Origin: Bolinopsis microptera
Taxonomy: Eukaryota > Ctenophora > Tentaculata > Lobata > Bolinopsidae
Assembly (NCBI RefSeq): GCF_026151205.1
Contig: NC_087074.1
Span: 1,054,001-1,118,000 of the forward strand
Reading direction: 5' to 3'
Length of the DNA stretch: 64,000 bases
Under the pieces are notes generated by a model. That model did not search any database, was not told where the DNA came from, and was given only the letters and a program-made list of their open reading frames with translations. Position 1 is the stretch's first letter. Each line of letters opens with the position of its first letter. Both the position numbers and the translations under genes were made by a program. Positions 45,201-58,737 of this stretch are shown piece after piece.

Positions 45201-46560
45201 GACTAATCAGTGCCACAACTAATCTTGAGAGGAGTCCAATATAAACCTGGCTACAGTTCTTATCAGGGCGTGTCTCTTTTTGATATCGCCCAAAATGGGA
45301 TAATCGTTTAACTCCATATAAAACGGCTAGAATAACATTAGAAATATTTTCGGTTATCAATTTTCATTGAAGTGTCAGGTACTAACCATGCCAAATTTAT
45401 ACATTTCCGAGCTTTTTGCTTTTGTTATAGTTATTTTTAATCAAAGTATAAGACTAAGACGGGCTTTAATGTTTCAAATTATTTGATGAAGTTACAGATT
45501 TACGTTATTGTTTCTCGTTTCTCCTCTTATATAGTTGGTCTCATGCAGTTATGATGTGCCATGTTATGTATTATCGATTATAAATACCATTACCAAAACA
45601 TAACAAATCTGGAATGTGGAAATTGGAATCGTGCTTTTTATTTTGCCGTGCAATAGATTTGTAGTGTTGTAATTAGTTTAAAACATATATTACTTATAAT
45701 TGTAAACCACAGAACGAGGAACTGGAGACGGACTTGCATGATGACATGAACTTTACAAGAAGGAACATACACTGGGGAACAATAGCGTTATATTAAGTCA
45801 CTTTACAAGAGGACAATGACGTTGCTAGGTAACTAGTATCTAGTAGTACTACTTATCTAACAATGAAGGAAATGTGTTCAGTGTTGTGTTCATTCAGTAG
45901 TTATTTATTATTATTATTGTGTTAAATTTTAATTAGCTTTAACGTGAAAGAAGCAAGTTCAGCGAAAAAAAATAGTCAAATTATGCCTGGTTAATTAGAA
46001 TATAATTAAAATATCGAAAAATGACTCGAAATCAATTTGAGGAGGCGTAATATGAACTTTAAAATCAGAGTAAAGATCAGAGGGGTTAAGAGATATGTTT
46101 CTGTTTGGAGACCAAAACAGGCAAGAACAAAATTATGAGCTGAGAACGCCAGGGGCATAAACATGACTGATGACATATAATATGTTTTCCATTACCCACG
46201 AGTATATTACAATGCTGGCAAGCATGACCGTGCCTTTTATACATTCTATACTAATACTATTATATCCCCTTTACTGTTTGTTCGGTCATTAAGTCTTATT
46301 GGTAGTCGTTCAGCAGGTTTATTTTTAGTTCATTATAATTCGATTTCAAAGATGACAGGAATAAGAAATAGTTATGTGGAGGTTTTTAAGAAATTTGCGC
46401 AAAATACTCGCCAGCACTGTTAGTGACTAGTTTTAATCTTATACAAAATTTGGTTAAAAAACCCCAAAATCGCCATATATATTCAGGCACATTATGATTC
46501 ATAAGTCTTATATAAATGTGGTCATTGCCACTATTTTCAATATTTTGAAAAGTTATTAAG
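45201..46560. other. Intergenic, no gene recognised
   Basis: AT-rich. A short frame at 45716-45795 follows an AG acceptor but is not needed to complete the calumenin-like gene. Confidence 0.4.
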
Positions 46561-46790
46561 TTTCTGTGACCTTTCGTACTGGGCCGCGCTTTGTCATACG
46601 TTGTATGACCCGCCGCGCACGAAGTGCGCGGCTCCCCCTGTATCGTCAGGACGATAAAGTGAAACGATATAGTGAAACGACCGTGGGGGTCGCAACGTGA
46701 TACAAGCCGCGCTCAGCCTGTCATTCCGCCGAATCTCTATTCGGCGAATATGATTATGAACATAAATATAATAGCCTGAGGTCCCCAGGT
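46560..46790. repeat. Structured dispersed repeat
   Basis: GC-rich compared with its surroundings. It contains a 9-bp hairpin (GCCGCGCAC, GAA, GTGCGCGGC at 46612-46632), outer paired arms GCGCGGCT/AGCCGCGC and TGTATC/GATACA, and ends with GCTCAGCCTGTCATTCC to GTCCCCAGGTAA. The last part recurs, inverted, at 28640-28700, 53085-53160 and 55050-55110. The GGGGGTC.C.ACGTGATACA part recurs near 62530. Confidence 0.7.
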
Positions 46791-46899
46791 AACGACCTTC
46801 CTACAATCCTAATTTTGGGCCGCAATGAACAAACAAAAAAACAGTTTTTTATGAATATCTTTAAAATTGGGCACTTCAGACCTTATCAACCTTAATAAT

Positions 46900-47780
<881 letters not shown>

Positions 47781-49299
47781 GTGTGGTCAAAAATTTCCCC
47801 CTCGGCTGATAACGTAATATGTGAACGTGACCCCTAATATTGAGTTGCTCGGACATTGAAGCCGCTCCCTGATATAATATAACTAGAAACCCGCTAGTCG
47901 AAAGCTTTGTTCGAGGAAATTTTAAAAATCAGTTATGTTTTAATTTCTCTTCATCATATAGCTCTGTTATACTGTAGACATAATGGAATTTATCTAACAA
48001 TGGCGACAGCGTTGTTAGTATTCGGATTCCCAAAACGATACTTTTTACCGCATCAAAAAATACCAGTCACAACCAAAGTTATGAATATAAGTCATAGCGT
48101 GAGCGTAAATGTGAGCTAGTTTTGAAATTATGACGTAGCATACAGCATAACAACGCGCGTAGTTAAGATGTTATTGCTCGCGCACGTGCATTTTAACGTT
48201 GCTACGCAACAGCGCAGTAAACCTTTGCTAAAATAACGACATTATTCTAACGGTTATTTTACCTCACTTCCGACGTTAATTATAAAAAATCTAAAGCCTA
48301 AATCAAAATTCTAAGAATGCTATAGCCTATTCCTATCCTTTTTCTACAACCCTGCTAAAAATGGCGAGGTTTCAACTCCATTTGCGAGCTGGGTTTGGCA
48401 TCACCAGAGGGTCATTTTGAGGTCGATTTTCGGTGTTTTTTCTTCTATGTCCCCGTTGCCGGGGAAATTTCGTCAAGTTTAAAATATAATATAGATATAA
48501 GTCGGAGTAAAGCAAAAAATTAATTTCACTAGGAGGAAGATTTTTCACATGTCTGCACTTAGAAATTCAATAACTTGTAAAATAGTCAAATAAATCATCA
48601 TGATTATTATAGTATTAATTGTATGTTAAACTGCGACCTAGTTTTATGGTCAGACATCCTTTTGTGAATATAATTGTGTTATCGAAGTAGGCTTTAGAAT
48701 TACAGAGCTCATGACTAATTGAGTTAGACTTAGAAGCTAGTTTGATAAATCACCGTGATTATAGCACGATTATATTAAATACTATGTACCAGCTCAGTTT
48801 TATAGCCAAGGTGTTTTTTGTATATTATATATATATATACTTATACGTATAAATATAATCGAATTGTCGAAGTAAAATAAAATCTCACAAGTTTTAATTT
48901 CAGGTGGAAGTTTTTACATGTCTGTTCACTGATGAGGTGATAAATTATAAAATATTGTCCTCACAACTGGCCTATAAGTATAAGCAAAGCCTCACAAAAT
49001 TCATAATGTGGCTGTGCTGTTTAGTGTTTATCAAGCAGCTATGTCCAGTCCGGATGAATCCGTAGTACTGAGATCAGTAAATAAGGATCTTTTCTCTGAC
49101 TGTGATCTTTTTAGAGACCATCTACTCCGGAGAACGGACGTCTGAATTTTCAGAAACCATTCTGCGCCTTTTTTTCTATTTAATACGTCATTTACCTTTT
49201 GTTTAATTATCATTGTTTTTGCTATCAATATCGTGCAATTATTTTTCTACATCTTACTATATATAAAGCGAGACGATATATATATATTTATTTATCCAT

Positions 49300-49563
49300 G
49301 CCATTTTACTGACACCACGGCATCAACTTTAACACGACTTTCCGCAAAGACCGTAAAAGATATACAACTGAAACTTTTTTGACTGGGTCAAATGCTTTAA
49401 TGGCCTTCAAATCAGCATGAAAAAATAAAAAATTGGCCAAGAAATAGGAGTTTTAGAGCCCAAAATTTGGACCCCCAAGTGGTGTCAAAAACGCGAATTA
49501 AATAGGTAATAATTATTTTAGTCTCTTGAGTCTTGACACCACTTTAGGGTTAGACGGGTTCCG
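49300..49563. repeat. ~0.24-kb dispersed repeat, copy 2
   Basis: Diverged copy of 36462-36705, starting CCATTTTACTGACACCACGG and ending GACGGGTTCC. Confidence 0.8.
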
Positions 49564-50369
49564 CTATAGTTAGTAGTTTGACTAACCTGTAACCAAGTGA
49601 AGTAAGGAAAGTGCACTTATTAAAACACTCATTATATCCTCACGTTTTACTTCTACAAAATTAAACCATACAAGCCTATAATAACCTGTTTGTCGGTAAA
49701 ACTTAACTGTAAACCATTATACTTTTATAATTCATGTTCCCAGATGACTTAGGATAGAGTAGAGAGTTCAGTTTTACAATTAGCAACTTGTGTATCACGT
49801 GTGAAACAATTAAGGGTACAAAACAAGCCATTATGCTTCTTACTGTACTTATAATTGAGCTGTTTTAGATAATTGGTCAGTTATTGGATATTATCATATT
49901 ATAGTGGAGTTTGAGAAGTTCTTGTAACTTTATCTATTAAGTTTTCAAATAGTGTTTTCAAAGGTGTTGCAGCTGAACATGATAGTTGAAAATTGAAATG
50001 GAAAGTATGAAAAATAAGGTATGATTGAACAGTTATTTATCTCAAACCGTTTAGTTTGAAAGCAATTTCAAAGTGAAATAAATAGATTCAATCCTAATCT
50101 CTCTCAAATCAAAATCACTTTGCATTAGAACTGTTTAAGTGTTTAAAAACTAAACTGTTTTCAGTCGACAACTTTGAAGTAAATCAAAACTGCTTTAAAA
50201 TAAAACTGTTCTGAAGTTCAAATATTTTGAAACTACTTTACTCTGCACCGTGGGATTGGATTGTGGTTACGGTTATTATTCGATCTTCGGGATTATTTAG
50301 GGTTAGGTTGGGGATTTAGGTATGACTGTTTCTTACGGCTGCAAAACTGAAAAAATTCACGTGATAGCA

Positions 50370-50485
50370 CGCTGGAGAGTGAATTAGTAAAAGCCGATGT
50401 ACTTATTGACAATGAATATCTACACTGGAGAGTGAATTAGCTAATTAGTAAAAGCCGATGTACTTATTGACAATGACTATCTGCA
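50370..50485. repeat. Direct duplication of a ~65-bp segment
   Basis: CTGGAGAGTGAATTAG followed by TAAAAGCCGATGTACTTATT and GACAATGA occurs twice; the second copy has an extra CTAATTAG. Confidence 0.85.
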
Positions 50486-50992
50486 CATCCCTATAATGAG
50501 TACTGACAGATATCTCAATATTAGAATTCCTAAATATTCACAAAGAGTACAGACTAATTCCCATAAAACTATTTGCTCCTTCATAAAACTATTTGCCGAT
50601 TTTAAAGAAAAATTGTAAAGAACGCATGTTGTTTGACTTTTCCCAAAATTGGTAAAGTTTATGAAATATTTCCTGCTTAAATTCTGTGTTTATTTATTAG
50701 GTTCTAAACTATTTCTTGGCGTTTAAGAGAATATGACAAAAGATTCAGTACTCAAATTTGGAATTCATCCGACCAGCTATAAGGACATAAGTATATGAGC
50801 GACAAGAGAAACGCCATTGTTGGACGTGAGGAGAGTGATAACACATTCAAGCATATAAGCATAATGCATATAGTTTGTATACATTCAAATACCCATTTTG
50901 GTTATAATGCGGGAAAAAATCATTTTTAAAAAATGTTCAATTAATTTTCAAACAATTTTACATCACTCCTAAAAAATAGGTAATCCCTGAGG

Positions 50993-53227
50993 GGGGTTCT
51001 TCTTCTCTTCTTTGTAGGGGGCTCTGGTCAATATCACTAATAGTAAGATCGTGACCACTGTAAGATAGAGTATTGGAGCCCTGTGCTTACCCCGGTAAAA
51101 TTAATAAATCAAGAAAAAAAATGTTTAGATTTTGTTTTCTTTGCATTTAGTAAATCGTTTAGTTGCTTGAATGAAGCCGATGATCCTTGGTAGTGAGAAT
51201 TTGTCCACTATGTCTGTCACGCTAAGATAAAATAGGTCAAAGTATCCTCCTCGTTGGTAAGACCATTTCGGGCACTGACCAATAAAGTGGTTCATTGTCT
51301 CCTCCTCCATGAGACAGTGTGGACAAATTTTGGGGACCGTTGTCGGCTTGAACTTATTAATGTGGTAGTTTAGTTCACAATGTCCGGTAAGGATTTGTGT
51401 TGCTGTTCTTATGCTCTCTTTGCCATGTTTCGGGATTGATCTGGCGAACTTACATCTCCATACTCGTTTGAAGTAAGTGTTGGGCAATGTTCTCCATCTT
51501 TCCCTCCTTTTCCGATGACTTATACTCCGCAGCACTCCCTTCCATAATACCTTTGGTATTGGTAGTTGCACATGAGCGGAGTCCAAGTTATCGGAGCCTT
51601 TTTTGGCAAGAGAGTCTGCCTTTTCGTTACCATCATAGCCTTTATGAGCTGGAATCCATCGTAGAAGGACTTGATTGTCCGTTGCTAGTTGGTTCAGCTC
51701 ACTTATTGCCATGCTGGTGCTTTTTGATTTGACTTTTATATTGCTCATTGCCATTATTGTCGCCTGGCTATCGCAGTTTATGATGATTTTTCTACTTTTG
51801 GTTCCAGATTCCCGTAGTATTTTTGCCGCTGTGCCTACGGCAAATGTCTCGGCCTGGAAGACGGTTGAGTTGGTTCCTAGGTGGTAGGACTCCTCGCGTG
51901 GAGGGGTGTCGTTATCCATAATGTACACTCCTCATGCTCCAACTTGTTCATTCGTTTTGGAGCCATCTGTGTAGCATTGTATGGTGTTGGCGTCATTCTC
52001 AATTTCCTCGTACTCGGAGAGTCGTGGAATTTCTGTGGTAAAACCAATGTCAACATTCAGTGATGTAGTCTGTTGGTCTTGTCCTTCAGAATCGAGTTTG
52101 ATGGCCTTTAGTAACTGTTCGTTGAGTTTTGTATGGGTGGTTACGTTAGGTTGCTCTTCTTGTTAACCATCGGCTCATATATCTAGTGGTTGTTGGATTT
52201 GAGTCTAAGAGCTCCTTTCGCTGCTTCCTCTTCTATCACCATACCAGGTCGATGGGGACGATTCCTGTTATGATGTCTAGAGCTGCTCCAGGAGTTGATG
52301 GTAACCCTCCTGTTATGAGAATATCCCCTAGCCGCTGAACGCTGCTTAGGATTGTTAGGTTATGTTTTTTGGATACACCATTGAGCCAGATTGTCGCAGC
52401 GTATGTCAGGGAGGTTCTGACTACAGCCGTATAAATCCATTTCATGGTCTTGGGGGTGAACCCCCATGTTGGTCTAATGGCTCTCCTGCATTGCATGAGT
52501 ATGCCTTTTTTACATTGATTTTTGATGTGTTCATTCCACGTGAGTTTGCTATCGAGTGTTACTCCTAGAAACTTAGTTGAGTTACGCATACTTATTTCGG
52601 TTCCGTTCACTGTTAGAGGTTCTGAGAATTCCCATTTCCTCCTCCAGGTGAACATTACTGTATGTGTTTTAAGAGTACTTAGCTTCAGCCCGTTGTCGGT
52701 GCACCAGTTCATGATGGCTCCAAGACTTTTCTGCGTCATCTCTCTGAGATGATCGGCATCGAAGCCCTGGTTTCCGCATTTTGCCGGTCCCTCTAACGTG
52801 GCTAGTAAAGCAAGATCGTCCGTGAACCCTTGCAGGTCACATGGTATCCTCTCTCTGGTGTACAACAGGAGACTGTCCACTACCAGGTTCCATGAGAATG
52901 GAGACAGGATCCCACCTTGCGGACACCCTTTTCTTATAACAATGGATTTCCTGCATCCGTTTAATTCCACGTTCGTGGTTCTATTGCGGAGTCCGAGTAG
53001 GGACATAATCCATTTGTTGACTGAGGACGACTCACATTTCCGGTTCAGGGCCTTCTCTATACATTTGAATGCTACATTGTCGAAGTTACCTGGGGACCTC
53101 AGGCTATTATGTTCATAAACATATATATAGAGATTCGACGGAATGACAGGCTGAGCGCGGCCCAGTAATGTCGAAGGGGGGGGGGGGGGGGGGGGGGGCC
53201 GGGGGGGGGGGGGGGGGGGTCACATAT
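50993..53227 (-). mobile_element. Non-LTR retrotransposon with RT and RNase H, 5'-truncated and broken
   Basis: The insert is flanked by the 16-bp direct repeat TAGGTAATCCCTGAGG (50977-50992 and 53228-53243), typical of target-primed reverse transcription. RT frame 52236-53006 has KGCPQGGILSPFSWNLV, the catalytic box GFTDDLALLA (FTDD in place of the usual Y/F-A-D-D), FLGVTLDSKLTW and VRTSLTYAATIWL. Its start continues upstream in frame as FDNVAFKCIEKAL. RNase H frame 51125-51928 has FQAETFAVG, INCDSQATIM and NEKADSLAKKG, with the first catalytic D in CYTDGS just upstream. A zinc-knuckle-like CPHCLMEEETMNHFIGQC follows. A TGA at 51932-51934 and a frame break near 52236 disable it. RT plus RNase H suggests the I/Jockey side of LINEs. 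Confidence 0.88.
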
Positions 53228-53302
53228 TAGGTAATCCCTGAGGTACATTTATTTTGTCTATTGTATTTGCTGCCAAACTAACAATCAAACTCATGATCAG
53301 AC

Positions 53303-54576
53303 ATGTTAGTGACTGCCTTGACTTTGCTCGCCCTGTTCGCAGTTGGAGCTTGTGTTATTACCCCTGCACTGATGATATACTCACACCCTAATCAAGGAGG
53401 ACAGGGCAGAACACTTATAAGACCATATACAAACCTTGCTAACATAGGTTTTAATGATGACACCGACAGCGTTTGGGCATATCGCGGAGATTGGGAGCTT
53501 TACACCCACGCAGATTACGCCGGAACAAGGTTCTATGTGGAGGAAGGTCGGAAGTTAAACGTAAAACACATCAACGCTTATTCCTCAGCAAGACCTGCTA
53601 ATTGCCGCTACATCTCCGATCCTGCGACAGCTAGATTACGTGTTTCTGAAAGTTCCCATCTTCAGTATGGAACGACGGAGTACCTGTTGCCACAGGAAGA
53701 TTTAGGAGCAGAAATGAGCAATAGGATAACTTCAAAGGAGACTGGGAGATGTATGAGTTGAAAGGCTATGAAGGTGCCAGATTAGTGATAAAAGAAGGCG
53801 AAACTATCGACAACCTTTATGGATGGAGTAACAGGATCGCTTCTCTGAGACCTATCTGTGAGGCGTACAAAGGAAAGGAAAAGTGCACACTGTCCAGAAT
53901 CGAAGTATTGGACAAGGAAGGAGATTTAGAGCCTAAGTACACTGGAACCGAAATCATCGGCTCTCAATCCAGTGGATCCTGTTACGGACCAGCCTCACAC
54001 GAGATCGCAATAACGCAGGTAAATTCTGTGGAAGAATCAGTAAGTCTCGAAATTTCTAGATCAGATGAAGTGAACTGGGACGTAACAGCATCTGCAGAAA
54101 TATCCGTTGAAGTAGGATTCCTGGGAACTGGATCATCTTTCTCAGCGGGTATTTCCATAGGAATAGGTGGAGCTATTACTATGGGAACCTCTGAAACAAC
54201 AGAAACAACGATTAGCAACACGAAAGAACACGGACAGGTCACGGGATTTGAAGTGCCGGGTGCAGGGATCGTCTTCGGTATTGTGGACAGGTATGAGATT
54301 GGCCAGTCTGATATACCGGTGAAGATGCACATGACTTGTCCGAGCGGGGTTGACAAAACAGTGGACTCCACTATTGCCATGAAACAAGTTACCTTTGGAG
54401 CAGCTCACTTCTGGTCACTAACAGGGCAGTTTACTAAAAACGCGTGCAAAGCTAACAAGAGACTGCCAGAATGTGTTGAGAATGTAAGAAAGCGCTTCAC
54501 CAACTATATTGGACAAAAAGAAGAGATCGAAAAAGCGTTTGAGAAATGTTTTTCTGACGGGAAGGGGTCTTTTTAA
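53303..54576 (+). pseudogene. Secreted beta/gamma-crystallin-aerolysin-like (pore-forming family) protein, single exon with one frame break
   Basis: The upstream frame (53303-53761) starts with a signal peptide (MLVTALTLLALFAVGAC) and beta/gamma-crystallin motifs, seen in MIYSHPNQGGQG and GDWELYTHADYAG. The downstream frame (53749-54576, +1 relative) carries the matching motif of the second crystallin domain. It continues into an aerolysin-like region rich in alternating S/T/V/G (around FSAGISIGIGGAITMG), the kind of segment that forms a transmembrane hairpin in beta-pore-forming proteins, and ends at a TAA with several cysteines. The same fold combination is known from amphibian beta/gamma-CAT-type and epidermal differentiation-specific proteins. 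The break lies between about 53722 and 53748 and could be a real one-base indel or a sequencing error, so the gene may be live. There are no introns. ATTAAA near 54689 may be the poly(A) signal. The LINE target duplication ends 60 bp before the ATG. Confidence 0.78.
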
Positions 54577-57210
54577 ACATGTGTGGTGTGTACGTACTCC
54601 TAGTTCTATTGAGTATAATTGCAGTTTTTCAAATTAATTTATTGTCTTAAAAAGTGTTTAATTCGTCTTTAGCATTCACTGGCACCAAAATTAAATCGTG
54701 GTTTGAAAATTGCATACATACCTGCCAATTTTACAACAATATAAAAAAGCTGGTAATCTTTTTTTGCTAATTACAACACTACAATACAAATATATTACAT
54801 TTATTGAGCTATGTAAGTTATCAATAGTAATACGTCCTGTCTATGACAAAGGCATGTAGCCGAAACGTCGACACAAAATTATGTTTCAACACACTGAGTG
54901 GAGACTCTCACTTCGTCAACTACAATTCAAAAAAAGGTAAAAAATGGACACAATTTATTTCAGAACAAGAAATGCGGCCGCTTTTTTTTGTGGATGGCCG
55001 CTCAATTTCCCGATCCGTGATGGCGTATATTTTATCATATTCCATACAACCTGGGGACCCCAGTTTTTACTGTTTATAAGCATGCAGATATGGTGGAGTG
55101 ACAGGCCGAGCGCCACCAAGTTAATATAATTCCATATTGAATTTGAAAATCGTGTATATTTCTATGTAAACATACACTTATTGTTTATGCAACCTGACAC
55201 CCGACACAGATCTGTGCAAAATAGTATTAGTAACTCAAAATAATAATAGTAGGGGGTGCACCATAAAAATAAACTTGCTCGGATTTTAAAAATTTTTGTA
55301 CCATTGTTTTCTAGAGACTGTGAGAATTTTCACAATACCAAATTTGTCATACCTTTTTAGAAAGATCAGTGAGTTTCGCCTAGGTGCCATATTTGATGGT
55401 GCGCGGCTTTTGGAGCAAAATTAGCTGTAAAAGTCGCGTAATTTGACCAAATTTGACCAAATTCGTTGATTTTTGTCGTATTATTTGGATATATCTTCAG
55501 TTCCTTGAATGAGATCATTCTAAAAATTGGCGACGACCTTCCAATAGGGCTTTCACAACTGTCCGAAAAATTTGGTGGATATCGGAGTTGATATAGTGAT
55601 CAAAATGAGGCAAAATACGCTGCTTTCAGCTGTAACATAATGTCTGATGGTTGGATATGCTTTAAACTTTTCGGACACTTTCCTTGTAAGTCTATGAGTA
55701 AGCTTACCAATTTTTGTTGCAATCGGAGGTCGGGAAGAATACTTAATATCTATTTGTTTGAAGAAAATTGTGCTGGCCGAAATTAGCGCTAAAAAACCAT
55801 CCTACAGTCGGCACGCGCGGCTCACTGTCGATGGCGCACTACCTAATAATAGTATGCTATCAATTAGTGCCTAGTGGGATATGTACATGGTGAAATTAGT
55901 AATGTACATGGTCCGTTCAGCGCCGCGCGCCAACAATTATTTAATTCAGATTATTGCGCAAAATAACTTTGTGCAGGTAGTCACGTGGGCGATAACAGTG
56001 CGCGCGCGAGCTGAGGGCACGTATGTACGCACGCTCGCACGGTCGCAAAGCTACCATATACAAAAAACCTGGTTCGCTAACCCTTGTCCTTGACTCTTTT
56101 GTGCCTTTGGCACTTTGAGTCATGGATCGGGAAAAAATGTTGTACTTAAACATTAATTTTAAAAGCAGTTGTACGCCGTACGGTACGTACTAATGAAAAA
56201 CCTTGCACCGTACGTACTTATTAAGTAGGGGTGCACGATAAAAATAAATAGCAAAATAGGTGATAATCAATAATTATTTTGTTTCTCGGATTTACAAATT
56301 TTTGGTATCATGGTATAGTTCTAACGATGATGAGATCAGAACACACGGCCATAATTCTGGGAAAACGTGCATTGTTAGAATATGGTGATTTTAAAACGGC
56401 CTAGTTGAATAAAAAAAGTGTTACGAAAAAACGGCGTTATTTTGCTAAAATTTGGGCTCAGCGTCGGGCTGTTTTCAAAAGCTTATGATAATCATAAATT
56501 GTATTAGAATGATGCAATCATGAAAATTTTTGGAATCTATGTACAAATAACATTTCCAAACGATAGCATAAAGTATAATAAGTTTACAAATATCCGTGTA
56601 TTTGATAAACGCAATAATATAAGACAAGTCAGAAACACGCCTACTCGCATACATTTTGAAATATAACTCGAGCTAGCAACGGCGCAAAACAATTTCAATG
56701 AAATGGTGCCAACATGTCTGTGGAACGCGCAGTAGAGATATCGCACGTGAGAAATGTTCCAGTCAGTCTACCTTGTTTGGCGCGCTGTTTTGTTTCCGTT
56801 ACAAATGTTGACCTTGTACGCCATTTTGTCGATTTATACGTGATTTCGTAAATTTCGTCAATTCAACTTGTAGCAAAATTCCACAGAGAGCTTATAATTT
56901 CTTTCCAATGCAAAGAAAACATTGCTAAGGGCATGAAGTTATAAAATGGCTACTTTAATAGTTTAAAACGGAAAATCAAGTCATTCTGTGATATGTAGCA
57001 TCCTTTTTCTGTTTAAATGGATGATGTAGACTCTAGAACATTGTGAAACTTTCCATTAGTAAAGCTCAAAGTATTTCCATTCTTATAAACTTTATTCTGA
57101 ACTAATTGCATATATGTTGTGATCATGATTGAATGAGTGCATCAGGTGGACGATAGATTACAGAGACAATCACAAATGTATTCATTCTGTCTATAAAAAC
57201 GTACAGCATA
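54577..57210. other. Intergenic with dispersed repeat pieces
   Basis: Holds a hammerhead-like AGCCGAAACGTCGAC motif near 54855, the shared TGACAGGC motif at 55050-55110, and GTACGGTACGTAC palindromes at 56175-56220 like those at the ends of the 38853 hAT element. GTAGGGG(G)TGCAC and ATAAAAATAAA recur near 55250 and 56225. No gene was recognised. Confidence 0.5.
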
Positions 57211-57991
57211 CCTTATCGGACCTTATATTATTTGGACGGATATATAATATGAACGCTAGAAGGCATTCAAAACCATAAAAAATCCGAATTTTTTCCATCT
57301 TTTTTTTGACGTTTTTTAAATTTTAGCAAATGATTTTTAAATCCATTTTTCATACAGTAGGCAAGAAAAGCAATCGTTAAGCAGTAAAAATGTTAAAATA
57401 TGTGTACACGAACAGTGTCTAATAGTTTAATATCACATCATCTTCATCAAATGGGTTTTCGTGCATTAAATATTCCATGGTTAAAGCATCAATAATACTC
57501 TCTTTTTGGAAACCTTTTTTTATCAAACTACCTCGGTCCTGCATATCAGTGTAAACTTTTACAAGCCATCTGGCGTGAAGTGGTTTTATCTTAGACAACG
57601 TTAGGTTAACCTTAACATTACGTGGAGCTTTCCCAGCACTTATCCGTTTCATTACCTGAACCTCCCCTGAGTAATATGAATTATACAACAACGTCGGACA
57701 ATGTCCTTGGCAACACTTTTATAATAACATGAACAACCAATTTTATAATAACTTGTTTTCATTGATTTAATGATATAGTTTAGTCTAATGATAGCTATTG
57801 AAATTGACTAAAATTAAAAAGTTGTCATATCACATATTCGGGACAAAAAGTTCGAAAATTTTTGAAAAAAATTCAACTGACTTTAAATTGGACGGACCTT
57901 AAATGAACGGACTTTATTTGAACGGACATTAAAATGAACACTAGGGCCTCCAGCGTTCAATTAATGTCCGTCCAAATAAGGTCCAATAAGG
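57211..57991 (-). mobile_element. pogo-like Tc1/mariner element, copy 2
   Basis: Ends CCTTATCGGACCTTAT and its complement, flanked by TA (57209-57210 and 57992-57993). A minus frame at 57419-57691 keeps YYSGEVQVMKRISAGKAPRN and LSKIKPLHARWLVKVYT of the transposase C-terminus. Bases about 57710-57830 differ from copy 1, so the two copies had different internal deletions. Confidence 0.85.
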
Positions 57992-58019
57992 TATTGCAAT
58001 ACAAACACAAAATTTTAAA

Positions 58020-58737
58020 AATTGTGAAACTACATAATACTAATAGTATGTACTTTAAAACATTGTTCGTGATAAAAACATCAATATAATCTCTATAACA
58101 TCTATATAATCTAGAGTAAATCCTTTACTCAACGATCACCACAGTATAAAAGTGTTTTGAGCAAAATAAGATTATCTAAAGCAAACCATGTCAGTATGGA
58201 ATAATAATATGTACTATAATAAGGTACTACTTGAGAAAAGAAGGCTAATTATGACACTTGTGATATCTTCTTGTGCCATGATGAGACAGCTTAAATTGTA
58301 CTATTGAACTTAAACATAAGTTTAACCATAAAATTAAAAGTTAAGTCATGACATAGACATGACTTTATCACACAAAATGGGAACTAAAGATGAGCGCAGT
58401 GGCGTAATGTTGCCTGTTGCCTGTTGCCATTTGCTTTCGGGAATCCCTGGACCTTTTTTGCTCGGGATTCCCGAATCCCGGGATTGATTACTTTGATCAG
58501 GATTGACTTCACTAGTAGCTAGCATGATTTTGCATGACATATTCTGTTGGTTGGTAGGGTTTCGCGAAACAACCACATTTGCAGCACCTGGACAACAACA
58601 TGGTAGTGGGTTAGGAGTTTTAATTAAAATAAATGTTAGCCTATATTAGCCTGTTAGATACATATATATTCAAATATTTATTCATCTGTATCCACCAGGT
58701 CATGTGACTAACTCTTACCAACAACCGGATAATATGC
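58020..58737. repeat. ~0.7-kb duplicated segment, copy 1
   Basis: From GTTCGTGATAAAAACATC to ACAACCGGATAATATGCCCA, it matches 60165-60780 plus 60990-61020. It contains no recognised gene. Its right end passes into the 8-bp minisatellite. Confidence 0.85.

Larger units (their letters stand above)
47781..50976. other. AT-rich intergenic stretch, no gene recognised
   Basis: Includes an AT tract near 48815-48840, the repeat at 49300-49563 and a duplicated ~65-bp segment at 50370-50485. No convincing exon was seen. Confidence 0.45.

Noticed and set aside
45716-45795. Possible extra last exon of the calumenin-like gene after an AG at 45715
   Set aside because: The gene already ends with VFVGSQ and RDEL at 44961 as expected; this segment does not improve the match.
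46612-46632. Helitron 3' hairpin
   Set aside because: The hairpin is not followed by a CTRR end, and no Rep/helicase sequence is nearby.
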